This document shows positions 1-9,836 of a stretch of 64,000 bases of DNA, in pieces (within the stretch, counting starts at the first letter, position 1; every line of letters starts with the position of its first letter). The DNA is taken from NCBI RefSeq assembly GCF_036370855.1, contig NC_088099.1:32322501-32386500 (forward strand), read 5' to 3'. Source of the stretch: Dromaius novaehollandiae. Its lineage: Eukaryota > Chordata > Aves > Casuariiformes > Dromaiidae. Both the position numbers and the translations under genes were made by a program. The notes under the pieces were generated by a model. The model saw only the letters and a program-made list of their open reading frames with translations, was not told the DNA's origin and ran no database searches.

Positions 1-2593
1 GTCATGTTCCATCTACTGACCCTCACACTAGGAATGTCTAGAACAATTGTTTCAGCCACACAGCAGGCAAGTGTTTGATTTTCTGTGACTTCAGAGCTTG
101 CATTTGTAAGGACAGGATGCTGAAACTGAAGAACTATTTTTTCTGCCTTGGTTTCTATACAACCACATTCCCTTCCAAATGAGAAGAAATAAAGGAGAAG
201 ATAGGAATTCATTTGCTTTTCAAGCTTTGATCAATTTGAGATGAAATCTCTTGGCCTCTAGTGTTCTCTACTGAGGATCAAGAGACTGCTGAGCTTGCCT
301 TCCATGCACTTATTACAGAGGTTTGTGGCTCCAGTGCCTTATTGTCAGCCTAAGAGGAATCTGAGAAGCAGTCTCATTCTCCTTGATCATTAGCAGCTGT
401 TCACCTTGAATAGCGCTACTGCTCAGATTCTAGCAGTGAGCAGAATCAGCCCATGGAATCAGCTGTAGGACTGATGTGATTCTTGAACTTTGCACCAAAA
501 AACTTGTGGAGCTTCTGAGAGCCTGTGTATTACTGACTCCGCTGCAGACTTGCATTTCATATCATACCTAGTGGAAAGCTTGGCTGAGCTGAATTCAGTC
601 TAGCTGATGCTAAGAGATCCTTCCCAGTTGCACATGCATCACGTATACAATCTAAGATAGTGGTTCAGAATCCCACAATTGTTAGTACAGAGAGAGATGC
701 ATGTTCTGGAAGCCATGGACTCTTTGTCTTTTTATTACTTTAGCCACTAGATAATAATTAAGAGGTTTACAGTCTTTGGATTTGCTGTTCTGCAGACAGA
801 CTTCCCAGGAGCTGACTGGTTGACCAAAACAGGCTCTGTTTTGAGGGAAGAACAAGTTTAACATTTGCAAAAGTGTCCTATCGCTGTCATTCTCCAGTTA
901 TTTCCTTCTCCCTAATTCCTTGTTTTTCAGTGAGAAGTCTGCCACTTTTCTACCATCTGTTAACAAAGAATTCTAGGCCTGTGGGCCAACTGAACCTTGT
1001 AGTTGCACCTCACGACATACATGCTGGAGAGTACTTGTCAGTGGAGCATATTTTACTTCTGTTCCGCAAATCCACATTAACAGCAAGAGGCATTGTATAA
1101 GGCACAGTTAACCTGGCTAACACATCCATGGTGCTGTAGGAAGACTTCTGACCATCATCTCTGACATTTTAACCACAATTTCTGCTTGTCATCTTCAAGT
1201 TGATAAAACTTTTGATTCTTTCCCTCTCCTGCCTCCTAGTCTAATATTCAGAAGTTTCTTAAGTTGGTGAAACTATTTCCCATATGAAGGTCTTTGTTAA
1301 CTTATGGTGACAGATCTTGGACCCTCAGGTAACACTGCCCTCTCCCTCAGTGAGAACTAGCTACTTACATTTGTTGACACCCCTCTTAGAAAATATTTTA
1401 CTCCTTCGGATTCCAGTTACTGTGGATTTCTCTCTAGCCTTACTGGCAGGTTGTAACTGTTGAGATATCCATAGAGACCTATTTTAAGCAGCTTTCAAAT
1501 ACAGTTTCTGAATTCTATCTGAAATTATCAATAACTCCAACACCAAGTCCATCTGAAATGCTGCCAAAGCCAAGACCATTTTTTTCTCGTCCTTGATGCT
1601 GAAGAAGGCTTTGGTTTTTTTGATTGCCATGATCTGATCCTTGGACTGCCCAATAGGTATTCTCAGTCACAAAAGATTTAAGGACATAACTGTCTTTGCG
1701 CAGTGACTCTCCAGTGGGTAGTAGCTTAAGGCATTATAGCCAGAAAGTTTGTGGAGGCTCTCTGTTCTTATGTGAACAGATTTTTCCTACCGCTACCGTA
1801 AATGGAAGCTTGAGTTCTCACAAATGTCCACATTCCTGGTATCTAGAGCATTTTTACATCATCTTTGAGATACTCAGGGCTGATTGATAGAGTGTAGATC
1901 AGTAGTGTATCTGAGGTTTCTGTAAAAGACTGACACGTTCCAGTGTATAGAACACGTTATCCCTTGTCACTCATTGTGTAAACAAACTGATGATGGTGTC
2001 CTAAAGATGGCAAGGCTAGCTGCATAGCAGTAATTGAAATTGTCAGATATCCACAGATGCCTCTCCTTCCTGTCCTTTCAGCTTCTTCTAAAGTTACTTT
2101 TCATTGAGATTGAAAGAAAAATGACACAAATACACTGTGCCTTAATCTCCTACACTACTCATGGGGAAGGTTATCCTGCAATTATATTACTTTGAAAGCA
2201 GAAATGTCACAGGTTACAAGTGGTATCTGTAAATGGCTCTAATGTATCTAAACATATATTTGAAGTATCCAGCTTGGAGAACTTCTGTTGCTACTTTAGT
2301 TACCAGTAACCTCTATCTTGTGCTCAAGAGGATCAAAAAGAAAGTGATTAATTAAAAACACTGAATTTACTGACTGAAGTGATACATCTAAATTAAAGTA
2401 TGACAAAGCAAACCTCCCACTTATTCCACACAGGTACAGCATAAAAGCTCAAGTATGTGTTTTCCCCAAGTGCAGAAACCTCTCATCTCATTTTAGTAGC
2501 TGACATTTATGCTGGAATTGAAGTAATAATAAAATTTAATATTTCTAACCAATATGTGAATTTAACATATTTAGTATCTCTAACTTCTAACAG
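1..2593 (+). other. TOP2B: TOP2B intron, 3' part (window starts inside it)
   Basis: No stretch encodes the Lys/Glu/Ser-rich sequence expected of an upstream TOP2B tail exon, so all of this is read as intron. It ends in a pyrimidine-rich acceptor whose AG lies at 2592-2593. The + strand frames are short and broken. The - strand shows several peptide-like stretches interrupted by stops and frame changes (roughly 500-1990), treated separately as a possible decayed retrocopy. A PBX-HOX-type octamer TGATTGAT lies at 1881-1888. No transposon was recognised. Confidence 0.75.
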
Positions 2594-2710
2594 CAAAACT
2601 AGATGTGCCCCCTAAACCTAAAAGAGCTCCCAAGGCCAAGAAGATGGAAACTGTAAACTCTGACTCAGATTCAGAATTCGGCATTCCAAAGAAGACTGCA
2701 GCACCCAAAG
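2594..2710 (+). CDS. TOP2B: DNA topoisomerase II beta, antepenultimate coding exon (C-terminal domain)
   Basis: The exon is 117 bases. It opens with two bases (CA) that complete a split codon, then reads K-L-D-V-P-P-K-P-K-R-A-P-K, then NSDSDSEFGIPKK, and ends with the single G of a glycine codon before GTAAGA. This matches the end of the vertebrate topoisomerase II beta C-terminal domain. That domain is a disordered, Lys-rich and Ser/Asp-rich tail outside the catalytic core; it carries nuclear-localisation and phosphorylation signals and distinguishes the beta from the alpha isoform. The SDSDSE run is a typical casein kinase 2 acceptor context (family knowledge; the sites are not shown to be used). 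The exon start is fixed by the AG at 2592-2593 and by phase agreement with the next exon. ATPase, TOPRIM and cleavage domains lie upstream of the window. Confidence 0.95.
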
Positions 2711-3594
2711 GTAAGAATTTTGCTGCAGTGCTTATCGTCACACTTAAGATCATTTTTTATGAGGAAGCAGAAATACAGTTTCTAAAATTAGAACCACATT
2801 GATTTATTGGTAGATGAATCACTAGTAAATTACTCAGCAACAAGGTTTTTCTGTGACAGAAATAGTTTACTGACTTTTCTTTACCAACAATGCTGTGAAC
2901 TTTTTATCTGGCTTTAACTTTTGAGAATGCATTTCATAACTGCAACCACTTTTTTCTTGCTCATCAGTTCTGTTATATACTGCTTATTTTTATATTCTTT
3001 GATCTCAGCTTTCTACAAGACTCTAAAGTTCTGGTAGTCGTTAATTCTCATAAGCAGAGGGTTTTTTTGGCTCTTTAATACAATTGATTGGTATCCCAGT
3101 TCTTAGCTGCGGAAGTCCTCAGAGGAAAATGATAGAAGTAACACAGCACACCAAGTGATTTAATCAGAGAGACTTGTAATGGGAAAGGGTTTCTCTGTGT
3201 TGAAAGTTCAGGTTAACAGTAAGTTTACTTTACATAGGATTAATTTATCTTTACTATTTAGTAATCAGTACAGAAAGTGACTCAGGCTTTGTAATACTTC
3301 AGAAGTCATTGATCTAATGATGGTTGGCCCTGTCTCGAACTGAGAGTGTGACTTGCAAGGGTAAATGGTAACCTCAGAAAAAGTATAAAAGATTTAAAAC
3401 AGAGAATTATTAATTAAATACATTGTAAGAGTAGAATGTGTAATTTTACTTCTGTTGTGAAAAACCTAGAGCTGTAAACTGAATTTTGACTTTAGCATAT
3501 ACTGAAATGTTATTTCACCAGACTTCTGAACAATTTGAGTTTTACTTAAAACAAAACAAAACAAAAGTTAAGTCAGTCATATTCTCTCACCCAG
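2711..3594 (+). other. TOP2B: TOP2B intron, 884 bp
   Basis: It runs from donor GTAAGA at 2711 to acceptor CCCAG ending at 3594. It is AT-rich with no internal exon, RNA gene or mobile element that I can recognise. A short (ACAAA)n run at about 3547-3567 lies just before the acceptor region. Confidence 0.9.
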
Positions 3595-3692
3595 GAAAAG
3601 GTAGAGGGGCAAAGAAGAGGAAAGCATCCAGCTCGGAAAATGAAGGTGAATACAACCCTGGGAAGAAAACACCTAAATCAACACCAAGCAAG
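3595..3692 (+). CDS. TOP2B: DNA topoisomerase II beta, penultimate coding exon (C-terminal domain)
   Basis: The exon is 98 bases. GA completes the split glycine codon and 32 codons follow, reading GKGRGAKKRKASSSENEGEY and then a Lys/Thr/Pro/Ser-rich end that finishes on AAG before donor GTCAGT. The AKKRK cluster is a plausible nuclear-localisation element, and the SSSENEGE segment is an acidic phosphorylation-type stretch (inference from composition). The reading frame stays open into the upstream intron by chance, so the start is set by the splice acceptor and not by a methionine. The intron downstream is only 215 bp (3693-3907), with a pyrimidine-rich acceptor TTTTCTACAG. Confidence 0.95.
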
Positions 3693-3907
3693 GTCAGTTC
3701 CTGCTATGCTCTTTTATCTTTGAAAAAAGAACCTAATGGGTTACTTTAAATAAAAAGGTACATGTTCTTACCATAGTTTGCTTAACTAGTAACTGGCGTT
3801 TAGGTATGTTTAGACACAAGAAGTTAGAGAAATGTTTGTTTCACTTCTAATGTCAAAATGCAAAATGTACACAGCATCACAAATTATTTGTCTTTTCTTT
3901 TCTACAG

Positions 3908-4069
3908 AAATCCAAGAAGGCCACTTTTGACCAGGATTCTGATGTGGAAATATTTCAGTCAGGCTTTGCCTCTGAAACTGCCCCGAAGCCACGGACAGGT
4001 CGGGCTAGAAAAGAAGTTAAATATTTTGCAGAATCTGATGAAGATGATGATTTTGATATGTTTAATTAA
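3908..4069 (+). CDS. TOP2B: DNA topoisomerase II beta, terminal coding exon
   Basis: The last exon has 53 codons plus TAA. It begins KSKKATFDQDSDVEIF, continues with an R-T-G-R-A-R-K-E-V-K-Y-F motif, and ends in the acidic tail ESDEDDDFDMFN. The TGRARKEVKYFAES segment and the terminal -MFN are diagnostic of topoisomerase II beta and fix the gene identity. The middle of the exon (after the DSDVEIF motif) is the least conserved part of the vertebrate tail, so departures from mammals there are expected. Together the three exons give the final ~125 residues. The stop lies about 1.6 kb from the convergent RARB stop codon. Confidence 0.96.
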   Translation, partial: KSKKATFDQDSDVEIFQSGFASETAPKPRTGRARKEVKYFAESDEDDDFDMFN

Positions 4070-4374
4070 GTGCCCAAAGAGCACACAAACGTTTTCCAAC
4101 AAATATCTTGTGTTGTCCTTTTGTCCCTTCTGTCGCAAACTTTTGTACATTTGACTTATTTTATGTGATAATGTAATTGATGGTTTTTATTATTGTGTGT
4201 AGGCATTTTAACATTTTGTTCTTACACCTACAGTTTTATGCTCTTTTTTACTCATTGAAATGTCATGTATTTGTCTGACTGGCTTGTAGAGATGTTCTAG
4301 ACAGCTGTGCTAAAGCACATTTTAATTGTCATGGTTGCAAACAGCAAACCTGCTTTTTGAAATGAAATTTAAAC

Positions 4375-4380
4375 ATTAAA
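4375..4380 (+). terminator. Proximal TOP2B poly(A) signal ATTAAA
   Basis: This is the common variant hexamer, 306 bases after the stop. A GT-rich downstream element (TTGTGTGTGG) starts about 15 bases beyond it, which is the expected layout for cleavage near 4390-4400. Confidence 0.65.
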
Positions 4381-4445
4381 AAATGGAAAAGTATCTTGTG
4401 TGTGGAAAATCTGGACTGAAGGGACTGCTTCTACACGTTTTTTAA

Positions 4446-4451
4446 AATAAA
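4446..4451 (+). terminator. Distal TOP2B poly(A) signal AATAAA
   Basis: This is a canonical hexamer followed by a T-rich stretch (TATATTTTATTC). Use of it would place the TOP2B end near 4462-4475, past the predicted RARB end, so the two mature transcripts would overlap slightly. Confidence 0.5.
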
Positions 4452-4456
4452 TATAT

Positions 4457-4462
4457 TTTATT
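4457..4462 (-). terminator. RARB poly(A) signal AATAAA
   Basis: The + strand TTTATT reads AATAAA on the RARB strand. It is the only AATAAA or ATTAAA I find on that strand between the RARB stop at 5657 and this point, so it is the likely signal; cleavage is expected near 4435-4447. The RARB-sense sequence just after it is T-rich (TATTTATTTT) followed by GTGT. A further AATAAA exists on this strand at 4186-4191, inside the TOP2B 3' UTR. Confidence 0.7.
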
Positions 4463-5302
4463 CTTTGCCAGGAGACTCCATGGAAAAAGGTAAACAGTAT
4501 ATGAACATAGAAAGCATTGTTAAACAATCTCAATGTACAAACAGAGCCAGTGAAAGTACATCACAGACTTGCTAGAATATATATAAAAAAAAATCCACTA
4601 GTGCTTTAAATGAAACCTAAGAAACTGACACTTTAAATCTGTTAACCATTCTACCACAGTTTTCACTCTGCTTTATGGTGATTTAACAAGGCCAAGAAGG
4701 CAGATTCTCTCCTTGTGTTTCTGGAAGTCCTAGCTGTAATTCCTTAGCACCTGGAAGGCCAGATAACCCAACTAATTCCTGGCAGTAGAATCTTAAGGAA
4801 ATACACTAGACTCACCAATTCAAAAGCTGTGAATGAGTCTGCTGGTTATCATCCCATGAAGTTTCCCTAATGGCTTGTGAACAAGTAAACAAAAACGTGA
4901 TAACACTGAAAAGTGTTTCTGCCTTGGAGGCTGTCATTACTGTAGAAATGGAATAGTTGATTCTGTAGCTAGGTCACCAGCCAGGTAATAAACCACTTCT
5001 TAAATTTTAAAGTGACATTAGCAGTGGAACAAATGACATATGAATAACTGATCTGGGAGTTAACGTTGATACTGATGTCTTTTCTGCTAGTGCAGTGACT
5101 TTTTGTATACTTTTTACAAAGAAGGAGATGCAAACTGAGGGCATCAAAGACAATATTAACTAAATCAGACGATCCTTTAAACTTTCTTTTCTGGATGTGT
5201 ACAGTAGTCCATTTCATACACTTGGTGTCTTGATCATTTTAGGTATGAGAGACAAAAGAAAAGCACCAAACATCCAGTATAGAAAGTAGAGCCATACATT
5301 TG

Positions 5303-5310
5303 TATGTACA
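5303..5310 (-). promoter_or_regulatory. Pumilio-type element in RARB 3' UTR
   Basis: The RARB-sense strand reads TGTACATA, an exact match to the Pumilio recognition element UGUANAUA. PUM proteins bound to 3' UTRs usually promote decay or repress translation. A single site by chance in 1.2 kb is quite possible. Confidence 0.3.
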
Positions 5311-5530
5311 AAGTCATCAGAAATGCAACCAGAATTTAAAGTCTGAGATCTGTCTTGTCACCATGCAGTCTTGAGTGTTCAGAGGAGAAAACAGAAGCCT
5401 AACTATTTTTTGCATGAAATGGCTGATTTAGAGTTTCAAAAGTTTGCATTTTCTAGTTTTAAGAGTTTAAACAGCAAGGAGTATATATCGATACATATGA
5501 AAATTTCTTGGTCCTTGTTGAGTTTTTATC

Positions 5531-5562
5531 TATATATATATATACATATATAGATATATATT
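5531..5562. repeat. (TA)n tract in RARB 3' UTR
   Basis: A 32-base alternating AT tract with two interruptions (a C near 5545 and a G near 5553). As RNA it is self-complementary and could fold into a hairpin. Confidence 0.85.
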
Positions 5563-5656
5563 AAGTCCAGAAACTAAGCAGCAGTAAAAATGTTCTTCTT
5601 GCTTTCCATCCCTGTACATAAGGTATTAGGAATGTCTGAAGTAGCTGGAAAATGTC

Positions 5657-5944
<288 letters not shown>

Positions 5945-7921
5945 TTATTTTAATGGAAAAAAAAAATCTCTGCTTCTAAAGTTCTTGCACACAAAAGCAT
6001 GCAAGTGAACTATTTCAGTCATTAAAAGAAGAAGGGATTAGATGAATACTCTTCAACAAATGAACTTAAAATTATGATCACAGCAACTGTAACAGTACAA
6101 GTAAGCTATGGTACAGGTAAACTGTTTCTTTTTATAGAAGGAATCAAAACAATACTAAATTATTATGGAAATTAAATTTAACTTTGATCACTTGTTTATA
6201 AATTGAAATTGGAATGTACTTTATGCTTTTTAATGTACTGGAGCTCTAAAGTATCCAAAGAATGGCAAAAAAATCTGCCTGATTAGTGTTAAATAGGTGA
6301 GGCAAATCTTTTTAAGGGCTTGGAAAGCCTTTAACTGTTTTATTTAGTCACTAGTAACTGATACAACTTTAGTACTACATTCCCGTATAAACAAGTAACG
6401 TATTAAAGGATTGAAGCTAAGACTGATACATTCAGATGCAAAGTGGGGAAAACTATAAAGAGACAGGAATATCTTGCAATTAAGCCTCAGATGGTAAGGA
6501 TACATAGTAAAAAATTCTTTTTCACTGACGTGTGAATGTGCTTTTCAGAGCTCGTATTTGCTGGGAAAACCTCAGAGTTCAAATATGTGACAGAATATGT
6601 CCCATAGGAGTCCTGACCATCTTCTCAAAATATGAATCTAACTGGATAGGTATGTGTGCTTTTAAGAAGTGAAAAAGTAAAAAAAGCCAACAACATTAAA
6701 GAGAAAATATTCCGACTACTGTAGAAACATTCCAGAGGACAGAACCATCGGCTATATTTTGCTTGCTCTTTAAATATCAAGAACACATTAATGAAACTAA
6801 ATGCACAGGTCAAAATAGAAGAATCCACTTGCACACATTTTTTAAATTTAAAACAAGTATATTTGAATGATCTAATTGCTACACTTTTTTCCCTGAAGTC
6901 CTCTCAAAATCTGTCAAATGAAGCTAACAAATTTTTCAAAAGCATAGATCAAATTTATAGCTATATTGCTGTCTGTATAGCTCATGTGCTTGCTTATCTA
7001 TCAGATTTAGCAAATAATAACAAGAGAGAGGAACGGCATCAACTACTGAAATAAAAAGAGAATGTGACAGACTCTTTTCTACTCAGAATGGTGCAAGTAA
7101 GTCAGACACTGCTCCCTTGAAGTCTGGAGGTAAATATGTATGAAATACCTAGACATTGTCCAAAAATCTTATCTTGGGAGAGATACTGTGGTATGGAAAC
7201 CAAAAGAGCACATTCATCTTCAAAGCCATGGCACAGCGTGGAGTGGGTCGGGGGTGCATGGAGCTTTCTAATGACCTGACACACTGCTGATTGTATACTT
7301 CTGCTTTTTAGAACAGATGGCCAGATTCCTCTCCCAGACTATATAGAGCAAAAAGCACTAAACAGGGATCCTTTCTGATAAAAATGAGGGCATTCAACTA
7401 CATATGCGTTAGAGAATTTGTGTGATGTGTGCTTGGAATGGATTTGTTTTACATGATCAGTCAATCACTACCAAAACACTAGGAAAAAACTGATACATGT
7501 GAAAGCATAGTTAGTTTGTATCAGAGGTGCTGAGCCTCCAAAATCCAGGATCAAGTCACTTCTAGTCTAAATCTTCAGTACATCAGACCACAGTTTAGGA
7601 ATACTCCGGATGCATGAGTTTTTTCTGCTGTCTGTAAACAGACATTTCATTTTGAAAGCCTTTACTGACACAAAATACAAGTTGACCTGCACCCCATTAT
7701 GAACAGTAACAGAGATTTAATTTAGGGTTTTATCTAGTCTTAAAATAACTAACAAAGATTTCATGCTAATGATCTGCTAACCCACTTGTACAGTGGAAAA
7801 TGAAGCCTTAGGTCAGCTGCATTAAAAAATGTAGCATCACAGTGTATGTTTAAAGAAGACCAATCTAAACATGAGTTGTTAAATATTTTTTTTCCCCCGG
7901 TTTTAAAAGAGGGAAAGAAAA

Positions 7922-7936
7922 AGGTCAAGAGGACCT
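7922..7936. promoter_or_regulatory. ERE-like inverted repeat (AGGTCA-AGA-GGACCT)
   Basis: Two nuclear-receptor half-sites face each other with three-base spacing. They differ from the oestrogen response element AGGTCAnnnTGACCT at one position. The site abuts the long pyrimidine tract. It is motif evidence only. Confidence 0.25.
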
Positions 7937-8022
7937 TTTTTTCTTTTTTTTTCTTTTTTCTTTTTTTTCCTTTTCTTTTCTTTTTTTCTTTTTTTTCTTT
8001 TTTTTTTCTTTTTTTTTTTTTT
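7934..8022. repeat. Polypyrimidine/polypurine tract, T runs interrupted by single C
   Basis: Eighty-nine bases contain only T and C on the + strand (T runs of about 4-15 broken by C), so the RARB transcript carries an A-rich A/G tract. It begins 80 bases after the 5' splice site of the 159-base LBD exon. Confidence 0.95.
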
Positions 8023-8039
8023 AAAGCACCAAGTCTCTA

Positions 8040-8276
<237 letters not shown>

Positions 8277-8345
8277 CTATATCATTGGTATTATTTAAAA
8301 TATTTTCTACAAACTCCAAATCACAGAAGCTCCTCCATTTTCTTC

Positions 8346-8400
8346 ATCAGAAGAATCAGTCTCTTGATCAGAAGAATCAGAGTCTTGATCAGAATCTCTT
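8346..8400. repeat. 21-bp tandem repeat, about 2.6 copies
   Basis: Unit 1 is 8346-8366, unit 2 is 8367-8387 (19 of 21 bases shared) and a partial third unit follows from 8388. The period is a multiple of three, so one frame on the - strand carries a seven-residue Asp/Ser-rich repeat (SDQDSDS, SDQETDS). Confidence 0.85.
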
Positions 8401-8702
8401 AATTTTCTCCATTTATGACCCGCACTCTGTGGCATGTATTCCACAGGAAGCAGCCAAAACACCATAGATCTCTATGAAACTTAAGATTCATTTTTCCTTG
8501 GTTACTGGAAAGATTTGTAATTTGGTCCAAAGTGACGAGTTTGCTCTTGTCCCTCACTCTCCAAGGGAAAAACACCTTGCTACAAATAATAAATAGAATT
8601 AATTTTGTACATGGCATGTATAGGCTAGCTTAGGTATACAAAGCTATAGCTGATTTTTTTATTTTGTATCAGTACTAAAATAAAGTGAATTACCATCATA
8701 TA

Positions 8703-8717
8703 TCAGCAGGTGGCAGT
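8703..8717 (+). promoter_or_regulatory. CTCF-like core motif
   Basis: TCAGCAGGTGGCAGT matches 14 of 15 positions of the CTCF core CCASYAGRKGGCRSY; only the first base differs. By my estimate about 0.5 sites this good are expected by chance in 64 kb on both strands. Confidence 0.35.
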
Positions 8718-9566
8718 GCTAACTTGAGTGACAACAAATGTCACCCATAAAACAGGCTGCACGAGCAATAGCTTACATTAAAGACATCTCAGACACATAA
8801 AATCAGAATGATTTTTGTACTAAAGGGACACTGTCAACAAAGACTGACTTTTGTCTTTAAACCAGTTATTCTCTAGTAGTGCCTAAAATATTGCAAAGGA
8901 AAATTAAGCAAAACATGCTTTTTTTTGTATAGTTTGTATTTCAACAAAATGCTCAGACTAAACAAGGTGTGTTTCTTAAGCTCATCTCTCTCTTTCCGTG
9001 CAAACTGGACTAGCATAAGAGGATTTTGGAAACAAGTGAAGAGGCTGAAGCTCCTTTTTTTTGTTGTTTTTAAATTAAGTACGATTTTACTTGACAGAGT
9101 CCCTTTCAACTTTTTGCAATCAAACCCTCAAAATCATGTCATCTGTGCTACTATAATACTTTCAAAGTAGCACTCTACTTTTCCTAAAGAAGATTATCAC
9201 CAATGACTTCCGTGTGAATGTAGATCCATGGATATGTATGCAATGACATTTAGAGTAAAAGTTACACAAAAAAACAAAAGTTACTAACAAAGGTCATTCA
9301 TATGGGGTACCCATATACCGCTTCTAAAAAAAAAGTGCAGCAGGATGCATCCCATATGCCTTTATCAGGCAAAAGAGAGGATCATTCGCCTGACCGAATG
9401 ATCAGATTCATTAAAAAACTTGTCAGTAATAAAACCAATAACCATCATCAGTTGAAAACAAACCTTTAGGGTAAAAGTCATTTATATAATTTTTTAATAT
9501 GGTTTAGTGTAGGAAAACAAAGCAAGTAAAATACAAATGAAGATCTTAACGTGTCTGTCCTTTTCA

Positions 9567-9836
<270 letters not shown>

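Larger units (their letters stand above)
4070..4475 (+). other. TOP2B: TOP2B 3' untranslated region (right boundary approximate)
   Basis: AT-rich sequence follows the TAA stop. Two poly(A) hexamers are available: ATTAAA at 4375-4380 and AATAAA at 4446-4451, giving a 3' UTR of roughly 330 or 400 bases. The first has the better downstream context, with a GT-rich stretch at 4396-4405. No match to the Pumilio consensus TGTANATA was seen on this strand within the UTR. Confidence 0.75.
4440..5656 (-). other. RARB: RARB 3' untranslated region (left boundary approximate)
   Basis: About 1.2 kb of AT-rich sequence follows the RARB TAG stop, ending at the only good poly(A) hexamer on this strand. It contains an AT dinucleotide tract (5531-5562) and one exact Pumilio consensus (5303-5310). 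No open frame of interest is present on either strand. The boundary is inferred from the hexamer and not from transcript data. Confidence 0.7.

Noticed and set aside
1986..2070. C/D snoRNA-like C box (CTGATGAT) in the TOP2B intron
   Set aside because: No D box CTGA at suitable distance and no terminal stem.
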